DNA from: Rhodothermia bacterium
GTDB lineage: Bacteria > Bacteroidota > Rhodothermia > Balneolales > Balneolaceae
Length of the DNA stretch: 64,000 nucleotides
Assembly (NCBI GenBank): GCA_030427885.1
Contig: JAUICM010000001.1
Span: 434,001-498,000, forward strand
Direction: 5' to 3'
Part shown: positions 8,271 through 17,252 of the stretch, piece by piece
Position numbering within the stretch: position 1 is the first letter of the stretch
Layout: every line of letters begins with the position of its first letter
Program-made: the position numbers and the translations under genes
Notes under the pieces: model-generated
What the model saw: only the letters and a program-made list of their open reading frames with translations
The model's database searches: none
What the model was told of the DNA's origin: nothing

Positions 8271-9199
8271 TCGATCACCTCAGCACCTTTAGCATTGATT
8301 GGAGAAACATACACATTAGCATCAATATCGTTTGAGGAATAGATTTCTTTGAATTTCTGGCTGACGATTTCAGCAGTACTTAGATCTTTGGAAAGAGCAA
8401 AAATAGATGGTCCTGACCCTGATATGCTGCAGCCTAGAGCACCTAATTCCATAGCAGAGTTTTTAACCTCGCTAAACAAGGGGATAAGCATGGATCGGGT
8501 GGGCTCAGCTACAACATCAACCAAAGACCGTCCGATAAGCTCATAATCACCTTTAGCGAGGCCTGCAACCAAGCCACCTACATTACCCCATTGCTTAATT
8601 GCGTCTTTCAATTCGATCTGTCGCCTCAGGATCCTTTTTGAATCAGAGGTTTTAACTTCGATCTGAGGATGTACCACCGAAACATATAGTTCTTTAGGGT
8701 AATCCAATTCTATAACATCAAGCGGATCGTATGAACGAACAAGTGTAAATCCACCCAATAATGACGGGGCTACATTATCAGCATGAGGGAGCCCGGATGC
8801 AGCACGTTCGCCTTCCATTGCAAACCTGACAAGTTCTTTATCACTGAATGGATCTCCGAGTAACTTATTGACAGCATACACTGCAGCAGAGGAGCTGGAA
8901 GCGCTAGAGCCCAAACCACTTCCTCCGGATACCTTTTTGGTGATTTCAAATTCAAAACCTTGATCTGGTTTTTCAGTCAGTGCATTTAATAAGGCCTGGA
9001 CAGCAACAGTTGCCACATTCTTTTCAGGCTCAGTTGGGAGCCCTTCACAGCCATGGATAGCAGTGACTCTGAGTCCTGGTGCATTAGTTTTTTTAACAAT
9101 GATCTCATCACCAATGCCTTCTACTGCAAAACCCATTACATCAAACCCGCAGGCAACATTGGCGACAGTAGCAGGTGCAAATACTTTAATTGAATTCAT
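8267..9199 (-). CDS. thrB: Homoserine kinase
   Basis: This GHMP-family kinase of 310 residues phosphorylates homoserine. The ATP-binding loop GGSGLGSSASSSSAAV lies near residues 92-107. The N-terminal FAPATVANVACGFDVMGFA and the C-terminal SISGSGPSIFAL are standard GHMP motifs 1 and 3. It sits 10 bases after thrA and overlaps thrC. The length is typical. Confidence 0.96.
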   Translation of the reverse strand: MNSIKVFAPATVANVACGFDVMGFAVEGIGDEIIVKKTNAPGLRVTAIHGCEGLPTEPEKNVATVAVQALLNALTEKPDQGFEFEITKKVSGGSGLGSSASSSSAAVYAVNKLLGDPFSDKELVRFAMEGERAASGLPHADNVAPSLLGGFTLVRSYDPLDVIELDYPKELYVSVVHPQIEVKTSDSKRILRRQIELKDAIKQWGNVGGLVAGLAKGDYELIGRSLVDVVAEPTRSMLIPLFSEVKNSAMELGALGCSISGSGPSIFALSKDLSTAEIVSQKFKEIYSSNDIDANVYVSPINAKGAEVIE

Positions 9200-9209
9200 A
9201 ATATTCCTG

Positions 9210-11660
9210 TCAGGCTGAAGTGATTCTCATTACATCCGCGAAGATGCCCGATGCAGTAACCGCCGCTCCGGCTCCGGCTCCTTTTATCACCAATGGTTGA
9301 TCAGGATATCTCATAGTCTCGAATAACACAATATTATCCTTTCCCTGAAGCTCATAGAAGGGGTGATCGGGCCCAAAGGTTTCGAGGCCTGCTTTGGCTT
9401 TTCGGTTTTCAAGGCTGGCCACAAACTTGATCCTTTTACCTTCAGATTGAGCTTTGTTATACAATTCCTTGAAAACATGATCGAATTCATCAAGCTTATC
9501 ATAGAATTCTTCAATGCTGTCTGTATTCATACATTCCTCGGGTACAAATGGATCGCTGTCAACATCAGAAAGTTCCATTTTATAACCACTTTCGCGGGCC
9601 AGGATCAGGATCTTCCGCATCACATCAACGCCACTGAGGTCAATTCGCGGATCAGGTTCAGTGTATCCTTCAGCTTTTGCCTGTTTTACCACATCGCTGA
9701 ACTTCTGGGTACCGTCATAGGTATTGAATAAGAAGTTCAAGGTTCCGGATAAAACAGCCTGTATCTTATAGATCCGGTCTCCACTTTTAAGTAGATCACC
9801 CACGGTTGAAATCACCGGCAATCCAGCACCAACATTGGTTTCGAATAGGAATTTTGCCTGATATTTAGTGGCTGTTTTCTTTAATCCAAGGTAGTGATCA
9901 AAATCTGAAGAGCAGGCTACTTTATTCGGTGTTACCACAGAGATACTATTCGTCAAAATTTGCTCATATAGATTGGGGATATCATTGCTGGCAGTACAAT
10001 CTATGAAGATGCTGTTTCGCAGGTTCATCTCGATCATCTTTTCAGTGAAAGATTCCTGAGTCATGGGGAGACCTTCCTTTTCGATCTGATCGGACCACGT
10101 GTTGAGATCGATAGGTTCTTCACTGAAGAGCATTTTTCGGGAATTAGCTAATCCACAAACATTCAGTGATATCTTGAAGGCCTCATTTAAAAATTTTTGC
10201 TGGGATTCAATCTGCTCCAGAAATGCCTTTCCTACATTACCTACCCCAATCATGAATAGATTGAATTTACGAAGGTCGGAGAGGAAGAAACTTTCATGGA
10301 GTGAGTTAAGAGATTTACTCAGGTGCTTCTTATCAACTACCACAGAAATATTGAGCTCTGTAGAACCCTGGGCAATGGCCTTAACATTGATACCATTATG
10401 ACTCAGGGTATCGAAAAGATTGGCACTCACCCCAACCTGTTGACGCATACGTCGCCCGACCATAGCAATTATAGACAGATCTTTTTCAACGGCCAGTGGG
10501 TTTACTTTCCGGATGCGGATCTCATTCTCAAACTCACTTTCGATGCTTTTTCGAGCCCGCTCTGCATCTTTATGAGAAATACCCACAGTGATGGTGTGTT
10601 CAGAGGATGCCTGTGTTATCATGATCACATTCACGCCAACACGGCTTAAGGCTGAAAAAAGGCGGTGAGAGAAATTAGGTACAGCAACCATGCCTGATCC
10701 CGAAAGAGTACACAGTGCGACATCCTCAATACAGGAGATTCCTTTTACCCAGTGCCCGTTCAGGTCTCCATTATCAGAGATCATGGTGCCTTCATCTCCA
10801 TCTGCAAACGTATTCTTGATAAGAACAGGAATTCCTTTGTCGAGTACTGGCTGGATAGTAGGAGGATAGATCACTTTTGCTCCAAAGTGGGAGAGTTCCA
10901 TCGCTTCTTCATAAGACAGATGGGTTATAGGACGTGCCAGAGGAACCAGTTTAGGATTAGCAGTCATCATTCCGCTGACATCAGTCCAGATCTCCAACAG
11001 ATCGGCTTGTACAGCTGCTGCAATAAGAGCTGCGGTATAATCAGAACCACCCCGTCCAAGTGTTGTCGTATGGTTATCAATATTTGAGGAAGCCAGGAAA
11101 CCTGGGCACACACTCACGTCAGCCGGCTCCTTCAATTCAGACTGCAGATTACTGAAAGTCTGATCGATATCAACTACCGCATTACCAAACTGTGCATCGG
11201 TTTTAATAAGTTGTCGTGGATCAAGTAGCTTCGTATCTAGTCCGCTGCTTTTGAAATAATCAGAAATGATGATAGAAGAGAGGCGTTCACCAAAACTCAG
11301 AATGTTATCGCTTGAGCGAGGTGAAAGTTCCTGGATAAGAAATACACCTCTGCAAATATCTTCCAGATCATTAAGCAGGAATTTCACCTGGGTAATGGTA
11401 TTACTTCGCTGAGAGACAGGGATCAGTTTATTGCATAATTCGATATGCCGGGTTTCAATTTCTTTCAGTATCTCCTGATATGCTTCGTTCCCGGTAGCAG
11501 CCAATCCTGCACAGCTAACCAGGTTATTTGTAACTCCGCCTAAAGCTGAAACAACAACGACCTGTTTATCAGAATCAGATCTTTTACCAACAATTTTTTG
11601 AACGAGTTTGAGACTGTCTGCACTACCAACAGAAGTGCCTCCGAATTTTAAAACTAACAT
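9210..11660 (-). CDS. thrA: Bifunctional aspartokinase/homoserine dehydrogenase
   Basis: This 816-residue fusion catalyses the first and third steps from aspartate to homoserine. Residues 1-290 are the kinase (KFGGTSVG at 4-11, GRGGSDYTAALIAAA). A regulatory region with tandem ACT domains (SGSGMVAVPNF, IAQGSTELNISVVV) follows to about 455. The rest is NAD(P)-dependent homoserine dehydrogenase, beginning at MIGVGNVGKAFLEQ. The architecture is that of threonine-inhibited ThrA. Bases 11661-11984 upstream hold a Thr/Ile-rich leader ORF and hairpins, pointing to attenuation control of the whole operon. Confidence 0.96.
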   Translation of the reverse strand: MLVLKFGGTSVGSADSLKLVQKIVGKRSDSDKQVVVVSALGGVTNNLVSCAGLAATGNEAYQEILKEIETRHIELCNKLIPVSQRSNTITQVKFLLNDLEDICRGVFLIQELSPRSSDNILSFGERLSSIIISDYFKSSGLDTKLLDPRQLIKTDAQFGNAVVDIDQTFSNLQSELKEPADVSVCPGFLASSNIDNHTTTLGRGGSDYTAALIAAAVQADLLEIWTDVSGMMTANPKLVPLARPITHLSYEEAMELSHFGAKVIYPPTIQPVLDKGIPVLIKNTFADGDEGTMISDNGDLNGHWVKGISCIEDVALCTLSGSGMVAVPNFSHRLFSALSRVGVNVIMITQASSEHTITVGISHKDAERARKSIESEFENEIRIRKVNPLAVEKDLSIIAMVGRRMRQQVGVSANLFDTLSHNGINVKAIAQGSTELNISVVVDKKHLSKSLNSLHESFFLSDLRKFNLFMIGVGNVGKAFLEQIESQQKFLNEAFKISLNVCGLANSRKMLFSEEPIDLNTWSDQIEKEGLPMTQESFTEKMIEMNLRNSIFIDCTASNDIPNLYEQILTNSISVVTPNKVACSSDFDHYLGLKKTATKYQAKFLFETNVGAGLPVISTVGDLLKSGDRIYKIQAVLSGTLNFLFNTYDGTQKFSDVVKQAKAEGYTEPDPRIDLSGVDVMRKILILARESGYKMELSDVDSDPFVPEECMNTDSIEEFYDKLDEFDHVFKELYNKAQSEGKRIKFVASLENRKAKAGLETFGPDHPFYELQGKDNIVLFETMRYPDQPLVIKGAGAGAAVTASGIFADVMRITSA

Positions 11661-11738
11661 TAATAAATACGATGAATATGTGAGTGTTGAGCGTTTTAAA
11701 GTAGGAAATATATCCTAAGGAAATGATATGTAAATATG

Positions 11739-11848
11739 TACCCCCTAAGGGGTAATAATGGTGGTAATAATAATAGTAGCCATCGTTGTTACGCTCGTAA
11801 CGATCGCTGAAGATTGGGTGCTATGTATTGCTTTGTGTGCCATTATTA
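11739..11848 (-). promoter_or_regulatory. Hairpin-rich leader region of thrABC
   Basis: Several alternative pairings are visible. Hairpin A is 11782-11804 (AACGAT with ATCGTT, with a nested GTTAC/GTAAC alternative). Hairpin B is 11739-11754 (TACCCC/GGGGTA) and includes the leader stop codon. A 9-bp inverted repeat (11753-11761 with 11840-11848) could sequester the leader start codon using the Thr/Ile codons near the end. Hairpin B is followed by AU-rich sequence but not by a clean U-run. It is therefore open whether control is by transcription termination or by translation. Confidence 0.5.
11745..11843 (-). CDS. thrL: Candidate threonine-operon leader peptide (ThrL-like)
   Basis: This ORF of 32 codons plus TAG begins at ATG 11843-11841, 84 bases before thrA. 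The peptide starts MAHKAIHSTQ and ends TIIITTIITP. It contains 8 Thr and 7 Ile, and nine of the last ten residues are Thr or Ile. E. coli ThrL has the same character: a short leader rich in Thr and Ile codons, whose ribosome stalls when those amino acids are scarce. No strong Shine-Dalgarno is visible. Function is inferred from composition and position. Confidence 0.75.
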   Translation of the reverse strand: MAHKAIHSTQSSAIVTSVTTMATIIITTIITP

Positions 11849-11902
11849 TTTACCAACTCTAGTCTATTTCTTTTTAAGCTTAATGTAAACCCCTTTGTAT
11901 GA

Positions 11903-11908
11903 ATTATA
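11903..11908 (-). promoter_or_regulatory. Possible -10 box of the thr operon
   Basis: The minus strand reads TATAAT here, 60 bases before the leader ORF. No convincing -35 box is seen at the usual distance. The region is AT-rich, so a chance match is possible. Confidence 0.3.
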
Positions 11909-11984
11909 ATTAATTAAGGAAGATTAATTTGCTAGGCTAATTATTGTGAATATTTTTGAGCTTTTTAATTAAAAAGGTATCAAT

Positions 11985-12719
11985 ATGAGACAGCATTTTA
12001 AATGTATTAAATACAAGTTATTGTTATTAATAATTATATTTTCAATCCCAATGAATTTTGATGTATTAGCCCAAAGTACAACTTTTGGAATTATAAGATG
12101 GAATATTCGTAATGGTGTTGAAAAATCGATTGTAAAGGATAAAGACATTAATGTAACCTACGACTATTATGCAGCAGGAGTAGAAGGGGTATATTATACT
12201 GATGACATCTATTATCGTGGGAAAATTTACGCTTTTGCAACTGCTAAAAATGATGACAACGGAACTCCATATCAAACAACAAATGGAAGCTTTATAGATA
12301 TTGTATTAGGTGCCTATGATGCTGGGGATGATATTTTTTCTTATGGGTTTGGGCTCAGAGGTGACTTTGAACAAAACGGAATCAAAACCTATGATAATGG
12401 AAAAAAAATATCTCCTAAATCCGCTGATATTGGACTTGATTTTCCTTACACGTATAGTTTAAATGATCTCATAAGGATAAATGGGTATGGGAGTGCATTA
12501 AATGTTTGGACAGAAGAAAAATTCCTTGGGGGTTACGTACTTGATCTGAATACTGAACTTCATGTTTCACCATTATCCTTTTTATCTGTCGGTGCTGGTA
12601 TTAATTACTATATGAAAAGAACAAAAACTCTGGATGATGAAGTCTATAAACTAAGGGCTTTTTACTGGAATGTATTTGTTGGAATTAGCTTTAATGGAAC
12701 TGCTCAAAGTTGGTATTAA
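11985..12719 (+). CDS. Putative outer-membrane beta-barrel protein
   Basis: This 244-residue protein of unknown function has an N-terminal hydrophobic helix ending near VLAQS (signal peptide). The rest has alternating strands rich in Tyr, Gly and Asp (YYAAGVEGVYYTDDIYY, SYGFGLRGDF, FLSVGAGINYYMKR) and ends with an aromatic residue. This fits a small outer-membrane barrel of about 8-10 strands. Base composition is more AT-rich than in the thr operon or galE, so it may be a later arrival. It stands alone on its strand, upstream of a tRNA on the other strand. Confidence 0.65.
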   Translation: MRQHFKCIKYKLLLLIIIFSIPMNFDVLAQSTTFGIIRWNIRNGVEKSIVKDKDINVTYDYYAAGVEGVYYTDDIYYRGKIYAFATAKNDDNGTPYQTTNGSFIDIVLGAYDAGDDIFSYGFGLRGDFEQNGIKTYDNGKKISPKSADIGLDFPYTYSLNDLIRINGYGSALNVWTEEKFLGGYVLDLNTELHVSPLSFLSVGAGINYYMKRTKTLDDEVYKLRAFYWNVFVGISFNGTAQSWY

Positions 12720-12721
12720 AT

Positions 12722-12753
12722 AAAAAAGCTCCTGAGAAAAAACTCAGGAGCTT
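12722..12753 (-). terminator. Terminator after tRNA-Leu
   Basis: The 11-bp perfect stem AAGCTCCTGAG (12726-12736) / CTCAGGAGCTT (12743-12753) has a 6-A loop. On the minus strand it is followed by U6, two bases beyond the tRNA 3' end. On the plus strand no T-run follows, so it serves the tRNA rather than the barrel-protein gene. Confidence 0.85.
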
Positions 12754-12755
12754 AG

Positions 12756-12837
12756 TACCAAAGGTGGGACTCGAACCCACACTTCCGAAGAAACACGATT
12801 TTGAGTCGTGCGCGTCTACCAGTTCCGCCACTTTGGC
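12756..12837 (-). tRNA. tRNA-Leu (anticodon CAA)
   Basis: This 82-nt class II tRNA has acceptor GCCAAAG with CTTTGGT, D-arm GGCGGAACTGGTAGACGC, anticodon stem CACGA/TCGTG around loop CTCAAAA (anticodon CAA, reading UUG), a long variable arm, and T-arm GTGGG-TTCGAGT-CCCAC. The discriminator is A73. CCA is not encoded. Position 1:72 appears as a G-U wobble. Confidence 0.93.
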
Positions 12838-12962
12838 TCAATTTGGATATCAAAGGTAAGACTAACCAGTGATAAATCACAAAGCACAAATTTCAAAATC
12901 TAAATAAATCTTAAATACTTTAATTTTACACCTGGAATTTAAAGATTGGAAGGTGAAAGAAG

Positions 12963-13973
12963 TCATTTATACCCATTCGGATTATTTGATTGCCATCTCC
13001 AGGTATCCTTGCACATTTCCAGGATATCGAGTTCTGCCTTCCAGCCCAGTTCCTTCTCTGCTTTGGTAGTGTCAGCCCAGATAGCAGCTGCGTCACCTGG
13101 CCTACGGTCTACAATTTGGTAAGGGATCTCAATACCAGAAGCTTTTTCAAAGGCTTTAACCATATCCAAAACACTGGAGCCTTTGCCAGTTCCTAGGTTA
13201 TAGATAACGAGCCCTGAATCAGATTTTACTTTTTCTAAAGCTTTAAGGTGACCCTTTGCCAGATCCACAACATGAATGTAATCCCGAATGCCAGTTCCGT
13301 CATGGGTAGGGTAATCATCCCCAAATACTGAAAGTTTTTCAAGTTTACCTACAGCAACCTGGGAGATGTATGGCATGAGGTTATTAGGTATTCCATTTGG
13401 ATCCTCACCGATAATTCCGCTTTCGTGTGCACCTACAGGATTGAAATACCGGAGCAAGGCAATGTTTAAAGAGTTATCTGCTTTATAAAAATCTTTTAGC
13501 ATATACTCATTAAAAAGCTTGGTTCTTCCGTAAGGATTAACGGCAGAAAGAGGGGAGTCTTCGGTAATAGGTATGATGTCAGGTTCACCATATACCGTGC
13601 ATGAGGAACTGAAAACGAGGTCTTTAACTCCATGCTTTTGCATGATCTCGAAAAGCACGAGTGTTCCATCGATATTATTCCGGTAGTACATAAATGGTTT
13701 TTCAACGGATTCCCCAACAGCTTTAAAAGCAGCGAAATGAATTACTGAGTCAATTTTGTGTTCTTTAAAGACCTCATCAAGAGCAGTCTTGTTAATCAGG
13801 TCGATCTTGTAAAAAAAAGGCTTTCTTCCGGTTATCTGGTGGACCCTGTTCAATGACTCAGCACTGCTGTTTGAAAGGTTATCAACAACAACAACCTGCT
13901 TACCTTCATTTAAAAGTTCTAAAACGGTGTGGCTCCCTATATAACCTGCACCACCAGTTACTAATACGGCCAT
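12963..13973 (-). CDS. galE: UDP-glucose 4-epimerase
   Basis: This 336-residue extended short-chain dehydrogenase interconverts UDP-glucose and UDP-galactose using bound [18 protein letters not shown] (7-21) binds [13 protein letters not shown] supplies the Ser, and [12 protein letters not shown] supplies the Tyr-X3-Lys pair. [13 protein letters not shown] and [15 protein letters not shown] are GalE signatures. Length is the same as in E. coli GalE. It is a single gene with no galactose-operon partners nearby, so a role in envelope sugar supply is likely. Confidence 0.96.
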   Translation of the reverse strand: MAVLVTGGAGYIGSHTVLELLNEGKQVVVVDNLSNSSAESLNRVHQITGRKPFFYKIDLINKTALDEVFKEHKIDSVIHFAAFKAVGESVEKPFMYYRNNIDGTLVLFEIMQKHGVKDLVFSSSCTVYGEPDIIPITEDSPLSAVNPYGRTKLFNEYMLKDFYKADNSLNIALLRYFNPVGAHESGIIGEDPNGIPNNLMPYISQVAVGKLEKLSVFGDDYPTHDGTGIRDYIHVVDLAKGHLKALEKVKSDSGLVIYNLGTGKGSSVLDMVKAFEKASGIEIPYQIVDRRPGDAAAIWADTTKAEKELGWKAELDILEMCKDTWRWQSNNPNGYK

Positions 13974-14061
13974 AAAATTGGATGATATCTTCGATTACGG
14001 TTTTAACAAAACTATGACATATTTACCTCAAAAGCCGTTGAAATTGTGTGCTAAACTAAAG

Positions 14062-15537
14062 TCAGGAAGAGTAGGAGTTTAAACTGAAACTGAAGGTAGT
14101 CCCTTTATTCATCACACTTTCCACTGATAATCGCGAACCATGTAATTCCAGTATCTTTTGCGCAATGGAAAGTCCAAGGCCAACTCCGGATTCATTGGAG
14201 CGGCTAGAATCTGTTTGATAAAACCGGTCGAAGATCCGGGCAATATGTTCTTCAGGTATTCCTATACCTGTATCAGAAATTTTGACACTGACCCTGTTGT
14301 TTTCTTTTTGTGGGGTGATGGTAACTGTACCGCCTTCAGGGGTATTCTTGATCGCATTATCGATCAGGTTTGAGATCGCTCGTTCCATGAGGGCAATATC
14401 AGCTTTTACAAGACTTAGAGGTTCATCTGGTAAGACCGCCTTAAGACTGATATTCTTGTTCTGAGCCTGAGGCTGAAACTGAACTACAACGTCCTGAGCC
14501 AGTTCTGCAATAGAAACGGGTTCAAGATCTGGTTGCACATTCTTGGCATCCAGCTTTGAGAGTTCAAAAAGTTCAGCAATGAGATTGCCCAACCGACGGG
14601 TATTTCTCAATACAATATCGTAATACTTTGAGCGGTCACTTTCTGAAAGGGTTTTGTCTTTTTGCTGAATAGTTTCCAGATACCCTTGAATAGAAGCCAG
14701 GGGACTTCTCAGGTCGTGAGATACGTTTGCGATCAATTCACGACGAAGTTTATCTACCTGTTTGATCTCATCCATATTAGCAACCAGAGTGTCAGCCATT
14801 TGATTGAAAGAACTGCCCAGTAATCCAATTTCATCACTTGAATTCACATCAACCCGTCTCTCAAGCTGACCATGTTCGAATGCTGTAACTGCAGTGGTCA
14901 TACGGCGTAGCCGATGGGTAAGCCAGCGAAAGATCAACAACCCAAGTAGCAGAGTAACAGCAAGCATTAAGCTCAAGCCGATCATAGAATTCTTTAGAAT
15001 ATAACTTTCGGCAAGCATGGCAGCAGTTTCGTCATATTGTTTACCCCCAAGAATCACATATAAATAGCAGCCTTCTTCCCCCATAATAGATATCGTGGAA
15101 ACTGAAAAAGGTTTATGAATACTTGGGTTGAGTGGATCCTGTCCAAGGATCGGTAACTCAGCTCCATTCAGAAACTGATCCAGTGGAGTAGTGTCTACAG
15201 TGGTAAGACTTAGTTTCGAATCGGGTTCTTCCCCCAAAAAAGACCCCTTGATCATTCCACCGCTGGAAAGAAGGTAAATATCAACCTGGGGATTGATCCC
15301 TTTCAGATATTCTATCCGCTTTCTGATATTATCCACATCGATCATATCCATCAGGTAGGGCTGAAACTCAACTGCCATATCCGATGCGAGCTCTTTATTT
15401 ACCTTCTGTCGGGTTTCATCCACAAACATCAGGGATGACTTCATACTCAGATAAGCTAATGAACTTCCAAGGAACAGGATAAGAAGCAGAAATACCACAG
15501 AGATCTTTGCATAAAAACTGTTTTTGAAAAAGCTCAT
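14062..15537 (-). CDS. Sensor histidine kinase (EnvZ/BaeS type)
   Basis: This membrane kinase has 491 residues. TM1 is near 9-30, followed by an extracytoplasmic sensor of about 150 residues, TM2 (IGLSLMLAVTLLLGLLIF) and a HAMP linker. The HisKA phospho-His lies in NVSHDLRSPLASIQGYL, then come the N box NLIDNAIKNTPEGG and ATP-lid motifs DTGIGIPEE and GVGLGLSIA. I place the start at ATG 15537 (MSFFKNSF), one base after the response-regulator stop. An in-frame ATG at 15573 would overlap that gene by 35 bases. The signal sensed is unknown. Confidence 0.92.
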   Translation of the reverse strand: MSFFKNSFYAKISVVFLLLILFLGSSLAYLSMKSSLMFVDETRQKVNKELASDMAVEFQPYLMDMIDVDNIRKRIEYLKGINPQVDIYLLSSGGMIKGSFLGEEPDSKLSLTTVDTTPLDQFLNGAELPILGQDPLNPSIHKPFSVSTISIMGEEGCYLYVILGGKQYDETAAMLAESYILKNSMIGLSLMLAVTLLLGLLIFRWLTHRLRRMTTAVTAFEHGQLERRVDVNSSDEIGLLGSSFNQMADTLVANMDEIKQVDKLRRELIANVSHDLRSPLASIQGYLETIQQKDKTLSESDRSKYYDIVLRNTRRLGNLIAELFELSKLDAKNVQPDLEPVSIAELAQDVVVQFQPQAQNKNISLKAVLPDEPLSLVKADIALMERAISNLIDNAIKNTPEGGTVTITPQKENNRVSVKISDTGIGIPEEHIARIFDRFYQTDSSRSNESGVGLGLSIAQKILELHGSRLSVESVMNKGTTFSFSLNSYSS

Positions 15538-15538
15538 A

Positions 15539-16276
15539 TCAGATCTCTTCAAGTTCAGTGAATCGATAACCAATACCCCATACTGTTTGAATGTACTTAG
15601 GATTGGAAGGATCCTTCTCGATCTTACTTCTCAATCTGTTGATATGGGAATTAACTGTGTGGCTGTAACCATTATATTGATATCCCCAAACAACATCTAA
15701 AAGCTGTTGTCGTGAGTATGCTCTTCCAGGATTATTGGCAAAAAGTAAAAGCAGATCAAATTCTTTCGAAGTGAGTTCAAGTTGCTCGTCGCCAAGACTA
15801 ATCATCCGCTTATTTGGATATATGTATAAATCTCCAAATTCGATGGATTCCTGAGCAGCATTTTGAGGATCATCAGAAGTTTGAGACCGTCGCAACAGTG
15901 CTTTTACTCTTGCTGTTAACTCTCTGATGGAGAATGGTTTAGTTAGATAGTCATCTGCTCCGAATTCTAGTCCCATGATCTTGTCGATCTCTTCGGCTTT
16001 AGCAGTGAGCATGAGAATAGGGGTCTTGGAATCTTTAGATCTTATTTTACGACAGATTTCAAATCCATCCATTCCCGGAAGCATTACATCCAGGATGATC
16101 ATTGCATAGTTATTATCTGAAGCCATGTTAAATGCTTCAGTGCCATTATAACTTTGATCGACCTTTATTTCTAGATCAGAAAGCTGAATCCTGATCAATT
16201 CTGAGAGGTCCTTGTCATCTTCAACAATTAGAATAGGTTCTGTAGGAGCTTGCATAGGTGTTAATTTGAGCTCCAT
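15539..16276 (-). CDS. OmpR/PhoB-family response regulator
   Basis: This protein has 245 residues. The receiver domain has acidic residues in VEDDKD, the phospho-acceptor in IILDVMLPGMDG, the Thr of MLTAKAEE and the Lys of YLTKPFS. A winged-helix DNA-binding domain follows (LTSKEFDLLLLF, INRLRSKIEKDPSNPKYIQTVWGIGYRF). It precedes the kinase and is almost contiguous with it, so the two form one two-component system. A second Met at codon 8 is an alternative start. Confidence 0.95.
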   Translation of the reverse strand: MELKLTPMQAPTEPILIVEDDKDLSELIRIQLSDLEIKVDQSYNGTEAFNMASDNNYAMIILDVMLPGMDGFEICRKIRSKDSKTPILMLTAKAEEIDKIMGLEFGADDYLTKPFSIRELTARVKALLRRSQTSDDPQNAAQESIEFGDLYIYPNKRMISLGDEQLELTSKEFDLLLLFANNPGRAYSRQQLLDVVWGYQYNGYSHTVNSHINRLRSKIEKDPSNPKYIQTVWGIGYRFTELEEI

Positions 16277-16319
16277 AGTTACAGATGACTTAGTTAAAAA
16301 GTATCACAGAAAGATAAAA

Positions 16320-16676
16320 TTATCCTTCGGTAGCCACATCCTTTAGTTCTATCAGAACCCTTTCACAGATACCATCCATTTTTTCTGTCGAAGATTTCAG
16401 GTCTGAGTCAGGCTTTTCATCCCAGATCAACGTCTTTGCATGTTCGTATTCTTCAAGGATGAGTTCGAGCCCGAGCATTTGAGCCACAGGTTTGATCTTA
16501 TGTCCCGCTTTGCGGAAGTTTACTTCATCTCTTACAAGCAAAAATTTACTGTAGTTTTCCTGAAATTCATTAAATGATATTACAGCAGCATCAGCAAATT
16601 CCTGCATATATTTGGTCTCCCCGTAAAGCATTTCCTTCAGGGTGGAGAAATCGACTAATTTTTCGTCTTCACTCAA
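16320..16676 (-). CDS. Stand-alone Hpt (histidine phosphotransfer) protein
   Basis: This 118-residue, all-helical protein contains FRKAGHKIKPVAQMLGLELI, which fits the Hpt pattern around the phosphorylated His (HKIKP followed by a Leu-Gly-Leu helix). Hpt proteins relay phosphate between receiver domains. It lies 43 bases upstream of the response regulator, but the adjacent kinase has no receiver domain. Its partner must therefore be elsewhere, or it must act directly with the neighbouring regulator. Confidence rests on that single motif and on length. Confidence 0.72.
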   Translation of the reverse strand: MSEDEKLVDFSTLKEMLYGETKYMQEFADAAVISFNEFQENYSKFLLVRDEVNFRKAGHKIKPVAQMLGLELILEEYEHAKTLIWDEKPDSDLKSSTEKMDGICERVLIELKDVATEG

Positions 16677-16684
16677 AGGCTTGG

Positions 16685-17056
16685 TTATTCGTTAGCAGGT
16701 TCAGTTATGTAGTGTGGTGCAGGACGGCCGTGTTCGTCAACATGAACAAATACGATCCGATCGATAGTAATTATGGTTGTGAGATCAAATTTAGTCCGCA
16801 CCTCACATTTCACTGTGATCGAAGTCCTGCCAAATTTAACAGTTTCCATGCCAATCTCAATCACATCACCTAATTTTGCAGAACTAACAAAGTTGATCTC
16901 CGACATGTACTTGGTCACAATACTCCCTTTACCAAGTTGACAGAGTACATATATAGCAGCTTCTTCATCGATCCAGCTTAGAACGGCACCCCCAAAGAGA
17001 GTTCCATGAGCATTGAGGTCCTGAGGTTTAATAAGTTTTCTGCTGAAAAAGCGCAT
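16685..17056 (-). CDS. Acyl-CoA thioesterase, hotdog fold (YciA-like)
   Basis: This 123-residue single hotdog domain contains the segment DLNAHGTLFGGAVLSWIDEEAA, in which the Asn-X-His-Gly-Thr-X-Phe-Gly-Gly pattern and the Asp on the central helix are hallmarks of YciA/BFIT-type thioesterases that hydrolyse acyl-CoA. The C-terminal VFVHVDEHGRPAPH matches the family too. The family acts as hexamers or trimers of dimers. It is followed after 8 bases by the Hpt gene. Confidence 0.88.
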   Translation of the reverse strand: MRFFSRKLIKPQDLNAHGTLFGGAVLSWIDEEAAIYVLCQLGKGSIVTKYMSEINFVSSAKLGDVIEIGMETVKFGRTSITVKCEVRTKFDLTTIITIDRIVFVHVDEHGRPAPHYITEPANE

Positions 17057-17222
17057 CGGGTTAAATAGAGATTAAGAATGAGTTCAAACAAAGTTAATGA
17101 ACTATTGGCTTCATTTTAATTAGAAACAGAGCAAAATTTAAAACTTAGGTAATACTATACTAATCTGAATTCAGAACATTATAGTCGTTTAGTATAACTC
17201 CTAAAAGATTCCATGCAACGAG

Positions 17223-17252
17223 AAGGCCTTTTTGAAAGAAGGTCTTTTTTTT
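17223..17252 (+). terminator. Orphan plus-strand terminator upstream of parA
   Basis: AAGGCCTT (17223-17230) and AAGGTCTT (17239-17246) form an 8-bp stem with one G-U pair, and a T-run reaches 17252. No plus-strand gene lies between 16685 and here; both neighbours diverge from this gap. The 327-base gap 17057-17383 otherwise shows only AT-rich sequence and a 13-codon ORF at 17083. A short RNA could end here. Confidence 0.6.

Noticed and set aside
9363-11087. Several plus-strand ORFs of 100-122 codons opposite thrA
   Set aside because: They are antisense to a strongly conserved enzyme and show no motif; they follow from its codon pattern.
11985-12837. Possible integrated element at tRNA-Leu
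   Set aside because: An AT-rich gene lies beside the tRNA, but no integrase and no repeat of the tRNA 3' end are visible.
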